Source: Bacteroidales bacterium
GTDB lineage: Bacteria; Bacteroidota; Bacteroidia; Bacteroidales; Tenuifilaceae
NCBI GenBank assembly: GCA_016931855.1
Contig: JAFGDZ010000068.1
Coordinates: 186,001-250,000 of the forward strand
Direction: 5' to 3'
Length of the DNA: 64,000 bases
Shown here one piece after another: positions 44,945 through 54,075 of this stretch; positions within the stretch are counted from its first letter, which is position 1; every line of letters starts with the position of its first letter. The position numbers were made by a program, and so were the translations under genes. The notes beneath the pieces are model-generated. The model did no database searches and was not told where the DNA came from. It saw only the letters and a list, made by a program, of their open reading frames with translations.

Positions 44945-44976
44945 AATAGAAAAGCTATTGCTCAATGGCAATAGCC
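44945..44976 (-). terminator. Terminator of the DMT transporter gene
   Basis: GCTATTGC / GCAATAGC hairpin with a 6-base loop; on the minus strand it is followed by TTTTCTATTTTTA. Confidence 0.8.
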
Positions 44977-45015
44977 TCTCAAATAAACACGATATCAATA
45001 TCCGCAAAAAAATTG

Positions 45016-45969
45016 CTATAGAAAAAACAGCATAACCCCTCCAACGGCAACTAGCGCGCCAATAAGCTCTTTGGGGTTAAATTTCTCCTTAAAGAAAATT
45101 ACTGCAGGAGGAATAATGAGCACGGGAACAATTGACATAATTGCCGAGGCCACACCGGTTGATGTAAACGTTACCGCCCACAGCGAGAAAGACACGCCAA
45201 GGAAAGGGCCAAAGAAGGCGCCAATGGACAGACGGGTCATTGCCTCCCTATTCTTTAGGGCAGCAAAAAGCGCCTTCCATCTGTTGGTAAACAGGAAGAT
45301 TAGGGCAAACCCAATTACCCCCGTTATTACCCTTATTTGCACCGATGCAAAAACGTTGTACCCATCGCCCATACCATACTTGCTAAGCACAAGGCCTCCG
45401 CCCTGCCCTACTGCACCACCAAAGGCCAAGAGCAATCCTGTAAGGGGGTATGAGAACTTTACCTTTCTGCGCTTGCTGTTCCCATTTGTAACCTCATTCC
45501 CTGTGGCAACTTCAAGTTCAGGCACCTTAGCCTCACGCTTTAGTATAACCAAGGCAATACCAGCAAATGTTAAAACCATAGCAATGGCCTCCTTAACAGA
45601 AAGGCTTTCGCCAAGAAGCATCCAGCCTATAAGGGCAGCAATAGGAGGTGCCAGAGCCATAATAAGCATGGAAATACGCGCACCAATTAGCACATAGGCA
45701 CGAAACAAGAATAAATCGCCTAATACAAAGCCAACCAACCCCGAAAGGGATAGCCAAATCCACTGATGAGCACCAGCATCGGTTGGGAACGCAACACCCC
45801 GTGCAAACCAGTTTAATAAGGATAGAAAAACAAAGGCCATGCACAATCGGATAAGATTTACCGATAGTGACCCCACCTTTTTACCAGCAGACTCGAATGC
45901 CAGCGCAGTGATTGTCCAGAAAAACGCTGTTATCAACGCAGCAAATTCACCCTGATGTGAAGCAAACAT
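45016..45969 (-). CDS. EamA/DMT superfamily transporter
   Basis: A 317-residue inner-membrane protein with ten predicted helices in two EamA repeats; the repeats start near residues 8 and 170, separated by a charged loop (KREAKVPELEVATGNEVTNGNSK broken over the middle). DMT proteins export metabolites such as amino acids or nucleotide sugars; the substrate is unknown. The conserved end-of-repeat pattern (LGESLSVKEAIAMVLTFAGI and FKEKFNPKELIGALVAVGG) is clear. It is monocistronic and divergent from the AI-2E-family gene. Confidence 0.9.
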   Translation of the reverse strand: MFASHQGEFAALITAFFWTITALAFESAGKKVGSLSVNLIRLCMAFVFLSLLNWFARGVAFPTDAGAHQWIWLSLSGLVGFVLGDLFLFRAYVLIGARISMLIMALAPPIAALIGWMLLGESLSVKEAIAMVLTFAGIALVILKREAKVPELEVATGNEVTNGNSKRRKVKFSYPLTGLLLAFGGAVGQGGGLVLSKYGMGDGYNVFASVQIRVITGVIGFALIFLFTNRWKALFAALKNREAMTRLSIGAFFGPFLGVSFSLWAVTFTSTGVASAIMSIVPVLIIPPAVIFFKEKFNPKELIGALVAVGGVMLFFL

Positions 45970-46100
45970 ATAATTGAATTAGAGATGATTATTTCCGCTT
46001 AGCAAAGGAACAGAGCTTTGACATAGGAACCATTAAAACGTTTAAGTGTATGCTAAAACATTTTGAATTAGGCACTACGAAGCATATAACCCTCTGCCAT

Positions 46101-46131
46101 TTTGTTTTTTTACAAATTTGCGCTAGGTTTG
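46101..46131 (+). promoter_or_regulatory. Promoter of the AI-2E-family gene
   Basis: TTTG at 46101-46104, 19 bases, TAGGTTTG at 46124-46131: an exact consensus match, with a leader of about 13 bases before the ATG. Confidence 0.8.
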
Positions 46132-46150
46132 ATACACATTAACTAGCCAT

Positions 46151-47254
46151 ATGAACAAACTAGCCAAGTATATAATACTTAGCGCAGTAGTAGCGCTTAT
46201 TGGGTTCCTTCTTTGGTACTTCTCTAACATTGTTGCTTACATTCTAATTTCAGCAGTACTATCGCTAGTAGGGAAGCCGCTGGTTGATATACTATGCCGA
46301 ATAAAAATTAGGGGATGGAGCCCCTCTAAAGCCTTAGCTGCATCGGTCTCGCTGGTAGCACTTTGGGCTGTATTCATCCTCTTCTTTCGCATAATGATTC
46401 CCCTAGTGGTAAGCCAAGCCAACGAGCTAAGTTCGGTAAACGTTACCCAAATGGTTGAGAACTTTTCGGAGCCCATTGAGAGGTTTGAGAGTATAATGCA
46501 CGAGTACCTGCCAGCATCGGCACAAGCATTCTCCGTTAAAGCATTTATAATAGATAAGGTTAGCAGCTTTTTTAATGTGGCCATGCTCACCAACTTTTTT
46601 AGCTCCACAGCCAACATCCTAATAAGCATAGTAATTGCAGCTTTCTCGGTATCGTTTATAACCTTCTTCTTTTTAAAGGATGAGAACCTTTTTTACGAAG
46701 GGGTTCTTATTCTTTTCCCCGAACGCTACGAGAGCAACATACGGCACGCACTATCGAGCATTAACAAGCTACTAATGCGCTATTTTATTGGCATATTTAT
46801 TCAGAGTTTAGCCATAATGACGCTTAATACCATAGGGCTAACCATTGTTGGGGTAAGGTTTGAAACGGCCGTTGTTATGGGACTACTCGCAGGTGTTTTA
46901 AATGTGCTACCATACGTTGGGCCACTAATGGGAACAATGCTAGGAACGCTAATTGGCATAGCCACCAATCTACAGCTCGACTTTAGCAGCCAGCTACTCC
47001 CGCTAACCATTTACATGGTTGCGGTATTCCTAACGGTTCAGCTGCTGGACAATATCGTTTTTCAGCCCCTAATATTCTCCAACAGCGTTAATGCTCACCC
47101 ACTTGAGATTTTTATAGTACTACTAATAGCCGGTAGCGTTGGCGGCATACTAGGAATGCTACTTGCCATACCAGGTTATACCGTAATTAGGGTATTTGGG
47201 AAGGAATTTTTCAACAATTTCAGGGTTGTAAAGAAATTAACCCAGAAAATATAA
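46151..47254 (+). CDS. AI-2E family (PerM/TqsA-like) transporter
   Basis: A 367-residue membrane protein with seven to eight helices. An N-terminal pair is followed by a periplasmic/cytosolic segment of about 80 residues and a C-terminal bundle with the family stretch VVMGLLAGVLNVLPYVGPLMG near residue 240. The family includes TqsA (autoinducer-2 export) and Na+/H+ antiporters, so the name does not fix a substrate. It is followed after 54 bases by a T9SS cargo gene that may share the transcript. Confidence 0.9.
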   Translation: MNKLAKYIILSAVVALIGFLLWYFSNIVAYILISAVLSLVGKPLVDILCRIKIRGWSPSKALAASVSLVALWAVFILFFRIMIPLVVSQANELSSVNVTQMVENFSEPIERFESIMHEYLPASAQAFSVKAFIIDKVSSFFNVAMLTNFFSSTANILISIVIAAFSVSFITFFFLKDENLFYEGVLILFPERYESNIRHALSSINKLLMRYFIGIFIQSLAIMTLNTIGLTIVGVRFETAVVMGLLAGVLNVLPYVGPLMGTMLGTLIGIATNLQLDFSSQLLPLTIYMVAVFLTVQLLDNIVFQPLIFSNSVNAHPLEIFIVLLIAGSVGGILGMLLAIPGYTVIRVFGKEFFNNFRVVKKLTQKI

Positions 47255-47308
47255 CGCCTTATTTACGGCAAATACTAATTTTACTGTTTAATACGAAACT
47301 AAATAGAA

Positions 47309-48205
47309 ATGGGCAGGTTAGCAAAATATCTCTTAGTAACAGTAGCAAGCATTATAACAAGCTTTGCAGCATTGGCTCAAGAGCCATATTTTAGCATTCA
47401 GCTAAACGTTGTTGATGACCCAAGCACCAAAACTCTAGTTACGTTTACACCAAACCTGCCAGAAACAGCCACATTGGTACGCTGGGAATTTGGAGACGGA
47501 ACCACCTCAACAGAGGTATCGCCAACACATGAATACGCTATTTCTACCTCCGACTTTACAAAAACGGTACTCCTTGTTTACAGTATAGGCGGAGTAGAGA
47601 GCACATACACACAGGAAGTTATGGCCAACTCGGCCTTTTTTACAGTAGGTCTTGACCCAAACCTTGACTCATTAGCCACATTCAAAAGAATTTTTAGAAG
47701 CGCATTTCTTGTTGGCGACAACGAAGCGCCAGGAAGCATGAGGTTTGCATGGACAATAAATGGAGAATCGCATACCAATGCTAACTATCCAAACCTATAC
47801 TACACATTCCCCAATGGTGGAACCTACAGCGTTAAGCTTAGCGTTTGGAATAGTTCTAATTCAACAAATACTATTAATTACGAGCAAACAGTTGAGATAA
47901 AAACTGTTTTTGGAACAACAAAAGTTCCATTAGAGAATGTCCCCAACGTATTCACACCCAATGGCGATGGCATTAACGATTTTTTTGAGGTGCAAACAAG
48001 TGGTTTATCCAGAATGGTGCTGCGGGTATTCACCCGCTCGGGAGCGCTGGTGCACCAGAATACCGCCAATGTGATACAGTGGGATGGCAAAAACCAAATG
48101 GGCAATGAGCTTCCCGAAGGTATCTACTTCTATGTAATTGAGGACTTAGACAACAATTACGAGACAGCAAAAGGATTTGTTTACATCCTTAAAGGGAACA
48201 ATTAG
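47309..48205 (+). CDS. Secreted PKD-domain protein with T9SS type B sorting domain
   Basis: A 298-residue protein. Residues 1-23 are a signal peptide with cleavage before Gln24. A PKD domain (VRWEFGDGTTSTEVSPTHEY) lies at about 50-85 and a second Ig/PKD-like domain at about 110-195. The C-terminal 90 residues are the CHU_C sorting domain (VPNVFTPNGDGINDFFEV, and GIYFYVIEDLD). It would be exported to the cell surface by T9SS. It is shorter than the cargo protein at 12307 but has the same ending. No catalytic domain is visible, so an adhesin-like role is inferred. Confidence 0.88.
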   Translation: MGRLAKYLLVTVASIITSFAALAQEPYFSIQLNVVDDPSTKTLVTFTPNLPETATLVRWEFGDGTTSTEVSPTHEYAISTSDFTKTVLLVYSIGGVESTYTQEVMANSAFFTVGLDPNLDSLATFKRIFRSAFLVGDNEAPGSMRFAWTINGESHTNANYPNLYYTFPNGGTYSVKLSVWNSSNSTNTINYEQTVEIKTVFGTTKVPLENVPNVFTPNGDGINDFFEVQTSGLSRMVLRVFTRSGALVHQNTANVIQWDGKNQMGNELPEGIYFYVIEDLDNNYETAKGFVYILKGNN

Positions 48206-48313
48206 CCGATATTTGCGTTACTGAGCAGTGCTAGCCTAAAGGGCTGTATTTTATAACATCCTATTTAGACATCGGGCGCAAACCCGACAAACACCCTACA
48301 TTAACCAACGCAA

Positions 48314-48538
48314 ATGGAGAAGAAAAAAAACATCTTCCTAAGAGCTTTTAACTTCTACTACGAGGGATTTCGAAGCATGACTATAGGTAAAACCCTATGG
48401 GCCATAATCCTTATTAAGCTCTTTATTATGTTCGTCATCCTTAAAATTTTCTTTTTCCCTAACATCCTAAAAAGGGACTTTAAAACCGATGAGGAACGCA
48501 GCAACCACGTAATAGAACAGCTAACCAACCAAAAATAA
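48314..48538 (+). CDS. DUF4492 small membrane protein, cyd-linked
   Basis: A 74-residue protein with a basic N-terminus, an amphipathic NIFLRAFNFYYEGFRSM segment and one transmembrane helix (about 28-50: LWAIILIKLFIMFVILKIFFF broken at the ends), then a charged tail. It matches DUF4492, found just upstream of cydA in Bacteroidota. The cydA start is four bases downstream. The constant link suggests an accessory of cytochrome bd assembly or stability; this is inferred, as the family has no described function that I know of. Confidence 0.85.
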   Translation: MEKKKNIFLRAFNFYYEGFRSMTIGKTLWAIILIKLFIMFVILKIFFFPNILKRDFKTDEERSNHVIEQLTNQK

Positions 48539-48542
48539 TCCT

Positions 48543-50096
48543 ATGATAGAAAATCTTGATTTATCCTTGGTTAACTGGTCGCGGGCACAATTTGCCCTTA
48601 CGGCCATGTACCATTGGATATTTGTGCCCCTAACCTTGGGTTTGGCCTATATTATGGCCTTTATGGAAACCATGTACTACAAAACTGGGGACGAGCACTG
48701 GAAACGCACAACCAAGTTCTGGCAAACCCTATTTGGAGTAAACTTTGCCATTGGCGTTGCTACAGGACTAATTCTTGAGTTTGAGTTTGGAACCAATTGG
48801 AGCAACTACTCCTGGTTTGTAGGCGATATTTTTGGTGCGCCACTAGCCATTGAGGGCATTATGGCCTTTTTTATGGAGTCCACCTTTATTGCCGTTATGT
48901 TTTTTGGATGGAACAAGGTTAGCAAAAAGTTCCACCTAATATCAACATGGCTTGTTGCGCTTGGCGCAAACCTTTCGGCGCTGTGGATTCTGGTTGCCAA
49001 TGCGTGGATGCAGTATCCCGCTGGGATGCACTTTAACCCCGACACAGCCCGCAACGAGATGGTTAACTTTTGGGAAGTGCTATTCTCGCCCGTAGCCATA
49101 AACAAGTTCCTACACACCATAACATCGGGATACGTTCTGGCTGCCATATTTGTAATTGGGGTAAGCGCCTGGTTCCTTATAAAGAAGCGCGAGATAAAGA
49201 TGGCAAAGCACAGCATCATTATTGCGGCTACGTTTGGATTGTTATCGTCGCTATTCCTTGCATTTACAGGGGATGGATCGGCATATCAGGTTGCCCAAAA
49301 GCAGCCCATGAAGCTAGCTGCCATGGAAGGCCTTTACAAAGGGCAAGAGGGCGCTGGGCTTGTTGCCATAGGTGCGCTAACCCCAGGTAAAGAGTACGAC
49401 GACAATAAGGAGCCATTCATCTTTAAAATAGAAATCCCAAAAATGCTCTCGTTACTAGGCTACAGAAGCACCGATGCCTTTGTTCCAGGGATAAACGATA
49501 TTGTTGAGGGTGGTTACGCCTACACCGATGCCAATGGAGAGCCTCAAATAGCCCTATCGGCCGAGCAGAAAATGGCACGCGGCAAAATTGCCATACAGGC
49601 GCTTGCCGATTATACCGCAGCATCGGACGAGGGTAACTCGGAGATGATGGAGTACCACAAAGCCATACTACAGGAGAACTTTGCCTACTTTGGCTACGGG
49701 TACCTAAACAATCCTAAGAGCATAATACCAAACGTACCCCTAACCTTCTACAGCTTTAGGGTGATGGTTGCACTAGGTTTCCTATTCATCGGATTTTTTG
49801 CACTGATTCTATTCATGGCTCTTAAAAACAGAATTCGCCAGTACAACTGGTTGCTATGGATATCGGTACTGATGGTACCCTTGGCCTACATTGCCAGCCA
49901 AGCAGGTTGGATTGTTGCCGAGGTTGGCCGTCAACCATGGGTTATTCAGGATATTCTACCTACCGTTGCTGCCGTTTCGCGCATTGATGCGGGCGCAGTT
50001 CAGGTTACCTTTATTCTTTTCGCAGTAATATTTACCGCACTGCTAATTGCTGAGGTAAGCATTATGATTAAGCAAATAAAAATTGGACCTAAATAA
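48543..50096 (+). CDS. cydA: Cytochrome bd ubiquinol/menaquinol oxidase subunit I
   Basis: A 517-residue inner-membrane subunit carrying haems b558, b595 and d. Nine helices are predicted. The N-terminal haem ligand His lies in LTAMYHWIFVPLTLG, and the conserved GRQPW motif is in EVGRQPWVIQD. A Q-loop of roughly E. coli length lies between. Cytochrome bd reduces O2 to water with very high affinity and supports microaerobic respiration and oxygen scavenging. Operon order is DUF4492-cydA-cydB plus a small CydX-like ORF. Confidence 0.97.
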   Translation: MIENLDLSLVNWSRAQFALTAMYHWIFVPLTLGLAYIMAFMETMYYKTGDEHWKRTTKFWQTLFGVNFAIGVATGLILEFEFGTNWSNYSWFVGDIFGAPLAIEGIMAFFMESTFIAVMFFGWNKVSKKFHLISTWLVALGANLSALWILVANAWMQYPAGMHFNPDTARNEMVNFWEVLFSPVAINKFLHTITSGYVLAAIFVIGVSAWFLIKKREIKMAKHSIIIAATFGLLSSLFLAFTGDGSAYQVAQKQPMKLAAMEGLYKGQEGAGLVAIGALTPGKEYDDNKEPFIFKIEIPKMLSLLGYRSTDAFVPGINDIVEGGYAYTDANGEPQIALSAEQKMARGKIAIQALADYTAASDEGNSEMMEYHKAILQENFAYFGYGYLNNPKSIIPNVPLTFYSFRVMVALGFLFIGFFALILFMALKNRIRQYNWLLWISVLMVPLAYIASQAGWIVAEVGRQPWVIQDILPTVAAVSRIDAGAVQVTFILFAVIFTALLIAEVSIMIKQIKIGPK

Positions 50097-50110
50097 CGGA
50101 GGAAGCTACC

Positions 50111-51262
50111 ATGATTGACACAACTTACATATTCCTACAGCACTACTGGTGGTTTATTGTATCGCTACTGGGTGCATTGCTGGTTTTCCTTCTGTTTGTA
50201 CAGGGCGGACAAACCCTTATTTACACCCTTGGCAAAACCAACGACGAACGTACAATGCTCATAAACTCCCTTGGGCGCAAATGGGAGTACACCTTTACCA
50301 CGCTGGTAACCTTTGGTGGAGCGTTCTTTGCATCGTTCCCTCTTTTCTACTCAACCAGCTTTGGTGGCGCCTACTGGGTGTGGATGGCCATTCTGTTCTG
50401 CTTTATTATTCAGGCCATATCGTACGAGTACCGCTCAAAACCCAATAACGTTCTGGGGAAAAGAACCTTTGAAACCTTCCTATTCATAAACGGATTAGTG
50501 GGCACCATTCTACTAGGAACCGCCGTTGCCACATTCTTTACGGGCTCCATGTTTTCTGTTGATAAGATGAACCTTACCAACCTTAGCAACCCCATAATAT
50601 CATCGTGGGAAACACCTTGGCACGGGCTTGAGGCTGCACTTAACCTGCACAACCTATCGCTTGGACTTGCCGTTTTCTTCCTTGCCAGAGTGCTTGCACT
50701 GCAATACTTTATTAACATGGTTGATGATATCTCCATATCAACCAGAGCCCGCAAGCAGATGTGGTTTAACGCCATTCCTTTTGTTGTGCTATTCCTAGTG
50801 TTTGCCATTTGGCTGATGCTCCGCGATGGATTTGCCGTAAACCCAGACACTTCAATGGTTTACATGGAGCCATACAAGTACTTTAAAAACCTGATAGAGA
50901 TGCCTGCCCTACTAGTAATGCTGCTGCTAGGCGTAGTGCTTGTGCTGTTTGGCATTTACAAATCGATGCTAACGGGTAGCATAAAGGGAGTTTGGTACAC
51001 TGGCATTGGAACAGTGGCCACAGTGCTTGCGCTACTGCTAGTTGCTGGTTACAACAACACCGCCTACTACCCATCTACTTTCGATTTGCAGAGCTCACTA
51101 ACCATTTTTAACAGCTCGTCGAGCAAGTTTACGCTAACCGTTATGAGCTACGTATCCATAATGGTTCCCTTTGTAGTTGCCTACATCTGGTATGCGTGGA
51201 AAAGCATCAACAATAAGAAGATTGATGCAGAGGAGATGCAAAACGAGAGTCACAAATACTAA
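50111..51262 (+). CDS. cydB: Cytochrome bd oxidase subunit II
   Basis: A 383-residue inner-membrane subunit with eight to nine predicted helices, 14 bases after cydA. The N-terminal LQHYWWFIVSLLGALLVFL and the conserved FVQGGQTL are typical of CydB; the C-terminus ends in a charged tail (KSINNKKIDAEEM). It has the slightly longer Bacteroidota architecture. It is directly followed, after an 11-base gap, by a 40-codon ORF encoding a single-helix peptide. Confidence 0.96.
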   Translation: MIDTTYIFLQHYWWFIVSLLGALLVFLLFVQGGQTLIYTLGKTNDERTMLINSLGRKWEYTFTTLVTFGGAFFASFPLFYSTSFGGAYWVWMAILFCFIIQAISYEYRSKPNNVLGKRTFETFLFINGLVGTILLGTAVATFFTGSMFSVDKMNLTNLSNPIISSWETPWHGLEAALNLHNLSLGLAVFFLARVLALQYFINMVDDISISTRARKQMWFNAIPFVVLFLVFAIWLMLRDGFAVNPDTSMVYMEPYKYFKNLIEMPALLVMLLLGVVLVLFGIYKSMLTGSIKGVWYTGIGTVATVLALLLVAGYNNTAYYPSTFDLQSSLTIFNSSSSKFTLTVMSYVSIMVPFVVAYIWYAWKSINNKKIDAEEMQNESHKY

Positions 51263-51273
51263 AACATTAAGTC

Positions 51274-51396
51274 ATGAAATACCTACCAGAAATACTCATG
51301 CTTTTATCGTGGCCCGTGCTAATTTACGTTAGCTACAAGCTTTCTATCATGGCAATTAAGTTCTACGATAAGAAATGCTCAGGCCAAGCAGAATAG
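51274..51396 (+). CDS. CydX-like 40-residue single-helix protein
   Basis: ATG 51274 to TAG 51396, 11 bases after the cydB stop and before the operon terminator. The peptide begins MKYLPEILMLLSWPVLIYVS and continues YKLSIMAIKFYDKKCSGQAE: one transmembrane helix (about residues 5-27) and a short basic, Cys-containing tail. Size, helix position and place as last cyd gene match the third subunit of bd oxidases (CydX, about 37 residues in E. coli; CydS and CydH elsewhere), though the sequences are not alike by eye. The role in stabilising the CydAB haem site is inferred from this. Confidence 0.72.
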   Translation: MKYLPEILMLLSWPVLIYVSYKLSIMAIKFYDKKCSGQAE

Positions 51397-51419
51397 ACCT
51401 TTTACATTTCAAATAGAAG

Positions 51420-51454
51420 GTAAGGGCGTGGCGGTTGTCGCGCCCTTACTTTTT
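51420..51454 (+). terminator. Terminator of the cyd operon
   Basis: Perfect 9-bp inverted repeat GTAAGGGCG / CGCCCTTAC with a 12-base loop, followed by TTTTT. It follows the 40-residue ORF, placing that ORF inside the cyd transcript. Confidence 0.82.
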
Positions 51455-51621
51455 GGCTAAGCTATTTGGAGATTGATGATTGTGATTGATTATGGACAAC
51501 AACATATTAATAGGTTCACAGAATACATCATCAACAAAAAAACTCTTACGCACCACACCTCCCTCCTGCTATCGCCGATTAAACATAAATACATACCTTT
51601 GCCAATTCCAATTGCATTACG

Positions 51622-52728
51622 ATGGATAAGCTAAACATAGAACCACTAAGCAGCTGGCCAGGCTATGCTGGTCAATCGCCATATATTATTGCTGGGCCCT
51701 GCAGCGCCGAGAGCCGCGAACAGGTACTGGCAACAGCCACCCAACTTGCCGCAACAGGTAAGGTACACGCGCTTAGGGCTGGTGTATGGAAACCCCGTTC
51801 TCGTCCAGGAGCCTTTGAAGGTGCTGGTATCGAGGCACTAGAGTGGTTACAGGAGGCAAAAAATCAAACTGGATTAGCCCTTGCCATTGAGGTTGCAACC
51901 CCTCAGCATGTTGAACAGGCGCTAAAATATGGTATAGATATACTATGGGTGGGTGCACGTACGGTATCTAACCCATTCTCGGTAGAGCAGCTTGCCAACT
52001 CGTTAAGGGGCTCAAGCGCCTATGTAATGGTTAAAAATCCCGTTAACCCCGATTTAGAACTTTGGATTGGCGCCATTGAGCGGCTATACCGCTCGGGCAT
52101 TACCCGCTTAGCCGCAATACACCGTGGATTCTTCCCCTTTGAGAAAACCACGCTACGCAACCTACCCAAGTGGGAAATAACCATAGACCTGCGAAGCCGC
52201 ATGCCAAACCTGCCCATTATATGCGACCCCAGTCACATTGCAGGCAAGGCATCAATTGTTCCAACCATTGCGCAAAAAGCCATAGACCTTATGGCCGATG
52301 GCCTAATGGTAGAGGTACACAACAATCCCAAAGTAGCCCTTAGCGACGCACAGCAGCAGCTTACACCCAGCGCGTTTAACGATATGCTTAACGCACTGTC
52401 CATTAAAAGCAGCACGGCAAGCGATTCCCCATTCTGCGATAAGCTAAAGCAGTTCCGCTCAAAGATTGACTCCATTGACCAGCAGCTACTGGAACTGCTT
52501 GCGCAGCGTATGAATATTGTTAAGGAGATAGGCGAGTTTAAAAAGCAGTGTAACGTAAAACCTTATCAGGAGAGCCGTTGGGAAAATATTGTTGACTCAA
52601 GGGTGCAGTACGGACTGCAGATTGGCCTTAGCGAGGAGTATATAAAAAGCCTGCTTCAGCTGGTTCACAAGGAATCAATACGGAAGCAGGCTGAAATAAT
52701 GGACGCCGATAGTAACGGTAACGCTTAG
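51622..52728 (+). CDS. Bifunctional DAHP synthase / chorismate mutase
   Basis: A 368-residue fusion. Residues about 20-265 form a type I-beta (KDO8P-synthase-like) 3-deoxy-7-phosphoheptulonate synthase: AGPCSAES, KPRSRPGAFEG, WVGARTVSNPFS and CDPSHIAGK. Residues about 275-365 are an AroQ chorismate mutase helix set (LKQFRSKIDSIDQQLLELLAQ). The first domain condenses PEP and erythrose-4-phosphate to enter the shikimate pathway; the second makes prephenate for Phe and Tyr, and may give feedback control. TACCTTTG at 51594-51601 is a -7 match without a clear -33 element. Only 3 bases separate its stop from that of the convergent purS. Confidence 0.96.
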   Translation: MDKLNIEPLSSWPGYAGQSPYIIAGPCSAESREQVLATATQLAATGKVHALRAGVWKPRSRPGAFEGAGIEALEWLQEAKNQTGLALAIEVATPQHVEQALKYGIDILWVGARTVSNPFSVEQLANSLRGSSAYVMVKNPVNPDLELWIGAIERLYRSGITRLAAIHRGFFPFEKTTLRNLPKWEITIDLRSRMPNLPIICDPSHIAGKASIVPTIAQKAIDLMADGLMVEVHNNPKVALSDAQQQLTPSAFNDMLNALSIKSSTASDSPFCDKLKQFRSKIDSIDQQLLELLAQRMNIVKEIGEFKKQCNVKPYQESRWENIVDSRVQYGLQIGLSEEYIKSLLQLVHKESIRKQAEIMDADSNGNA

Positions 52729-52731
52729 GCG

Positions 52732-52989
52732 TTACTCGTTAACCTCGGTTAGAGTATATTCGTAGCCTTCCATTACAGGGTTAGAAAGCACTTTAGAGCA
52801 AACCTCATTCACTCTTTTCATGGCTTCTTCTTCAGATGAAGCTTCAACTTCAAGAGTAACGTGCTTACCAATGCGCACATTGTTCATTTCGGCATAACCC
52901 ATGTTGTGAAGGGTCATTCCAACAGCTTTACCCTGTGGGTCGAGCAACGCCTTAAGTGGCATTACGTTGATTTCGGCAAGGAATTTCAT
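52732..52989 (-). CDS. purS: Phosphoribosylformylglycinamidine synthase subunit PurS
   Basis: An 85-residue protein from ATG 52989; an upstream frame extension to 53067 is not part of the family. It begins KFLAEINVMPLKALLDPQGKA and is the small structural subunit that joins PurL and PurQ in making FGAM during purine synthesis. PurQ and PurL genes are not adjacent here. Convergent with the DAHP synthase gene, with no hairpin in the 3-base gap, so the transcripts probably overlap. Confidence 0.9.
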   Translation of the reverse strand: MKFLAEINVMPLKALLDPQGKAVGMTLHNMGYAEMNNVRIGKHVTLEVEASSEEEAMKRVNEVCSKVLSNPVMEGYEYTLTEVNE

Positions 52990-53146
52990 CGGTATATTAT
53001 TTGGTAGTTTTCTGCTTAACGAGGGCAAAACTAACAAAAAAAGGAGTACGGCGGTAGGGATTGGCAAAGAAATATCAGCCTAACTAGTTGCGGTTGTGTT
53101 TTAATCATCAAGATATCCGCACTCTACAACGCATCAAATTCCCTCA

Positions 53147-53980
53147 CTAAAAATATATTCCAAAGCCTATAGCCATAAAGTTATAGGTTGGTGTGGCAAT
53201 TTTAAGATGTTCGTAGCCCGCAGTAAAGTAGTAATTCTTTACATGGTAGTTAAGCTGCGCCTCAAACTCATCAACCGAACTGCTATTTATCCAGCCCCAC
53301 CGCATTGCGCTAGATAGGCTAAAGTGCTTACCCAAAAACACCTCCGCGTTTATGCCAAGCGATACGCCCCAATCGTTAACACCACTACCAATGTACTTTG
53401 CGCCAATAGTCCACCCCAAGTTAAAGCGCTCAAAGCGCAACCTATCATATCCTAAGTTAAAATTGAACAGGGAAAGATGAGAATAGCTACTAGGAATACC
53501 ATTTCGCTCCCACAGCTGGTAATAATCGGATTGAAGGTACAGAAAGCGGAATGGTCTAAACTTAGCCTTTAGGTGGTTACCATAAACATTAGAAGGGCTT
53601 AGCAGGATTTTATTCTCCAAATCGAGACGCATTAGTTTGGGCTCTTCGGTAAGCGTTGCATCGTAGTTCCCCGAAATCCCATTGTATAGCGGATAAGGCG
53701 CTAAATCATTATATAAATGGTCTTCAAAAGCGTAGCTCCCTATGAGTGAGTAATATGAAACGAAAAGCGCCGCCTGAAATATCAACTCCTCAAAAAATCC
53801 ACCACAACCGTCATCGCTGAATGATGAAGATGAAGAATACTCTCCTGCTCGCCTTTCACGAATAATTCGCTCCTCTTTTAGCTCACTTTTTGAACGTTCT
53901 ATTTTACTCTGAGCAAAAAGGTCTATGGTCAGAATTTGGATAGATACTAGTAATACTAGAATTCTTGCAAGAATCTTCAT
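53147..53980 (-). CDS. Uncharacterised outer-membrane beta-barrel-like protein
   Basis: A 277-residue protein. Residues 1-23 are a signal peptide with cleavage before Gln24. A highly charged segment (SKIERSKSELKEERIIRERR) and a Ser/Gly patch with CGG (SSSSSFSDDGCGGFFEE) follow. From about residue 100 the sequence alternates aromatic and polar residues and ends with AIGFGIYF, the usual C-terminal strand of an outer-membrane barrel of about 8-10 strands. I do not recognise the family. The gene is monocistronic. The charged N-terminal segment could be a coiled coil reaching into the periplasm. Confidence 0.75.
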   Translation of the reverse strand: MKILARILVLLVSIQILTIDLFAQSKIERSKSELKEERIIRERRAGEYSSSSSFSDDGCGGFFEELIFQAALFVSYYSLIGSYAFEDHLYNDLAPYPLYNGISGNYDATLTEEPKLMRLDLENKILLSPSNVYGNHLKAKFRPFRFLYLQSDYYQLWERNGIPSSYSHLSLFNFNLGYDRLRFERFNLGWTIGAKYIGSGVNDWGVSLGINAEVFLGKHFSLSSAMRWGWINSSSVDEFEAQLNYHVKNYYFTAGYEHLKIATPTYNFMAIGFGIYF

Positions 53981-54075
53981 GTGTAAATCTATTTTAGATA
54001 CAGATACAACCCGTTATATGCCTGCACTGTACAATTAGCATAAAACCAGAGTCCCATCCTTAACAAATAAAGCGC

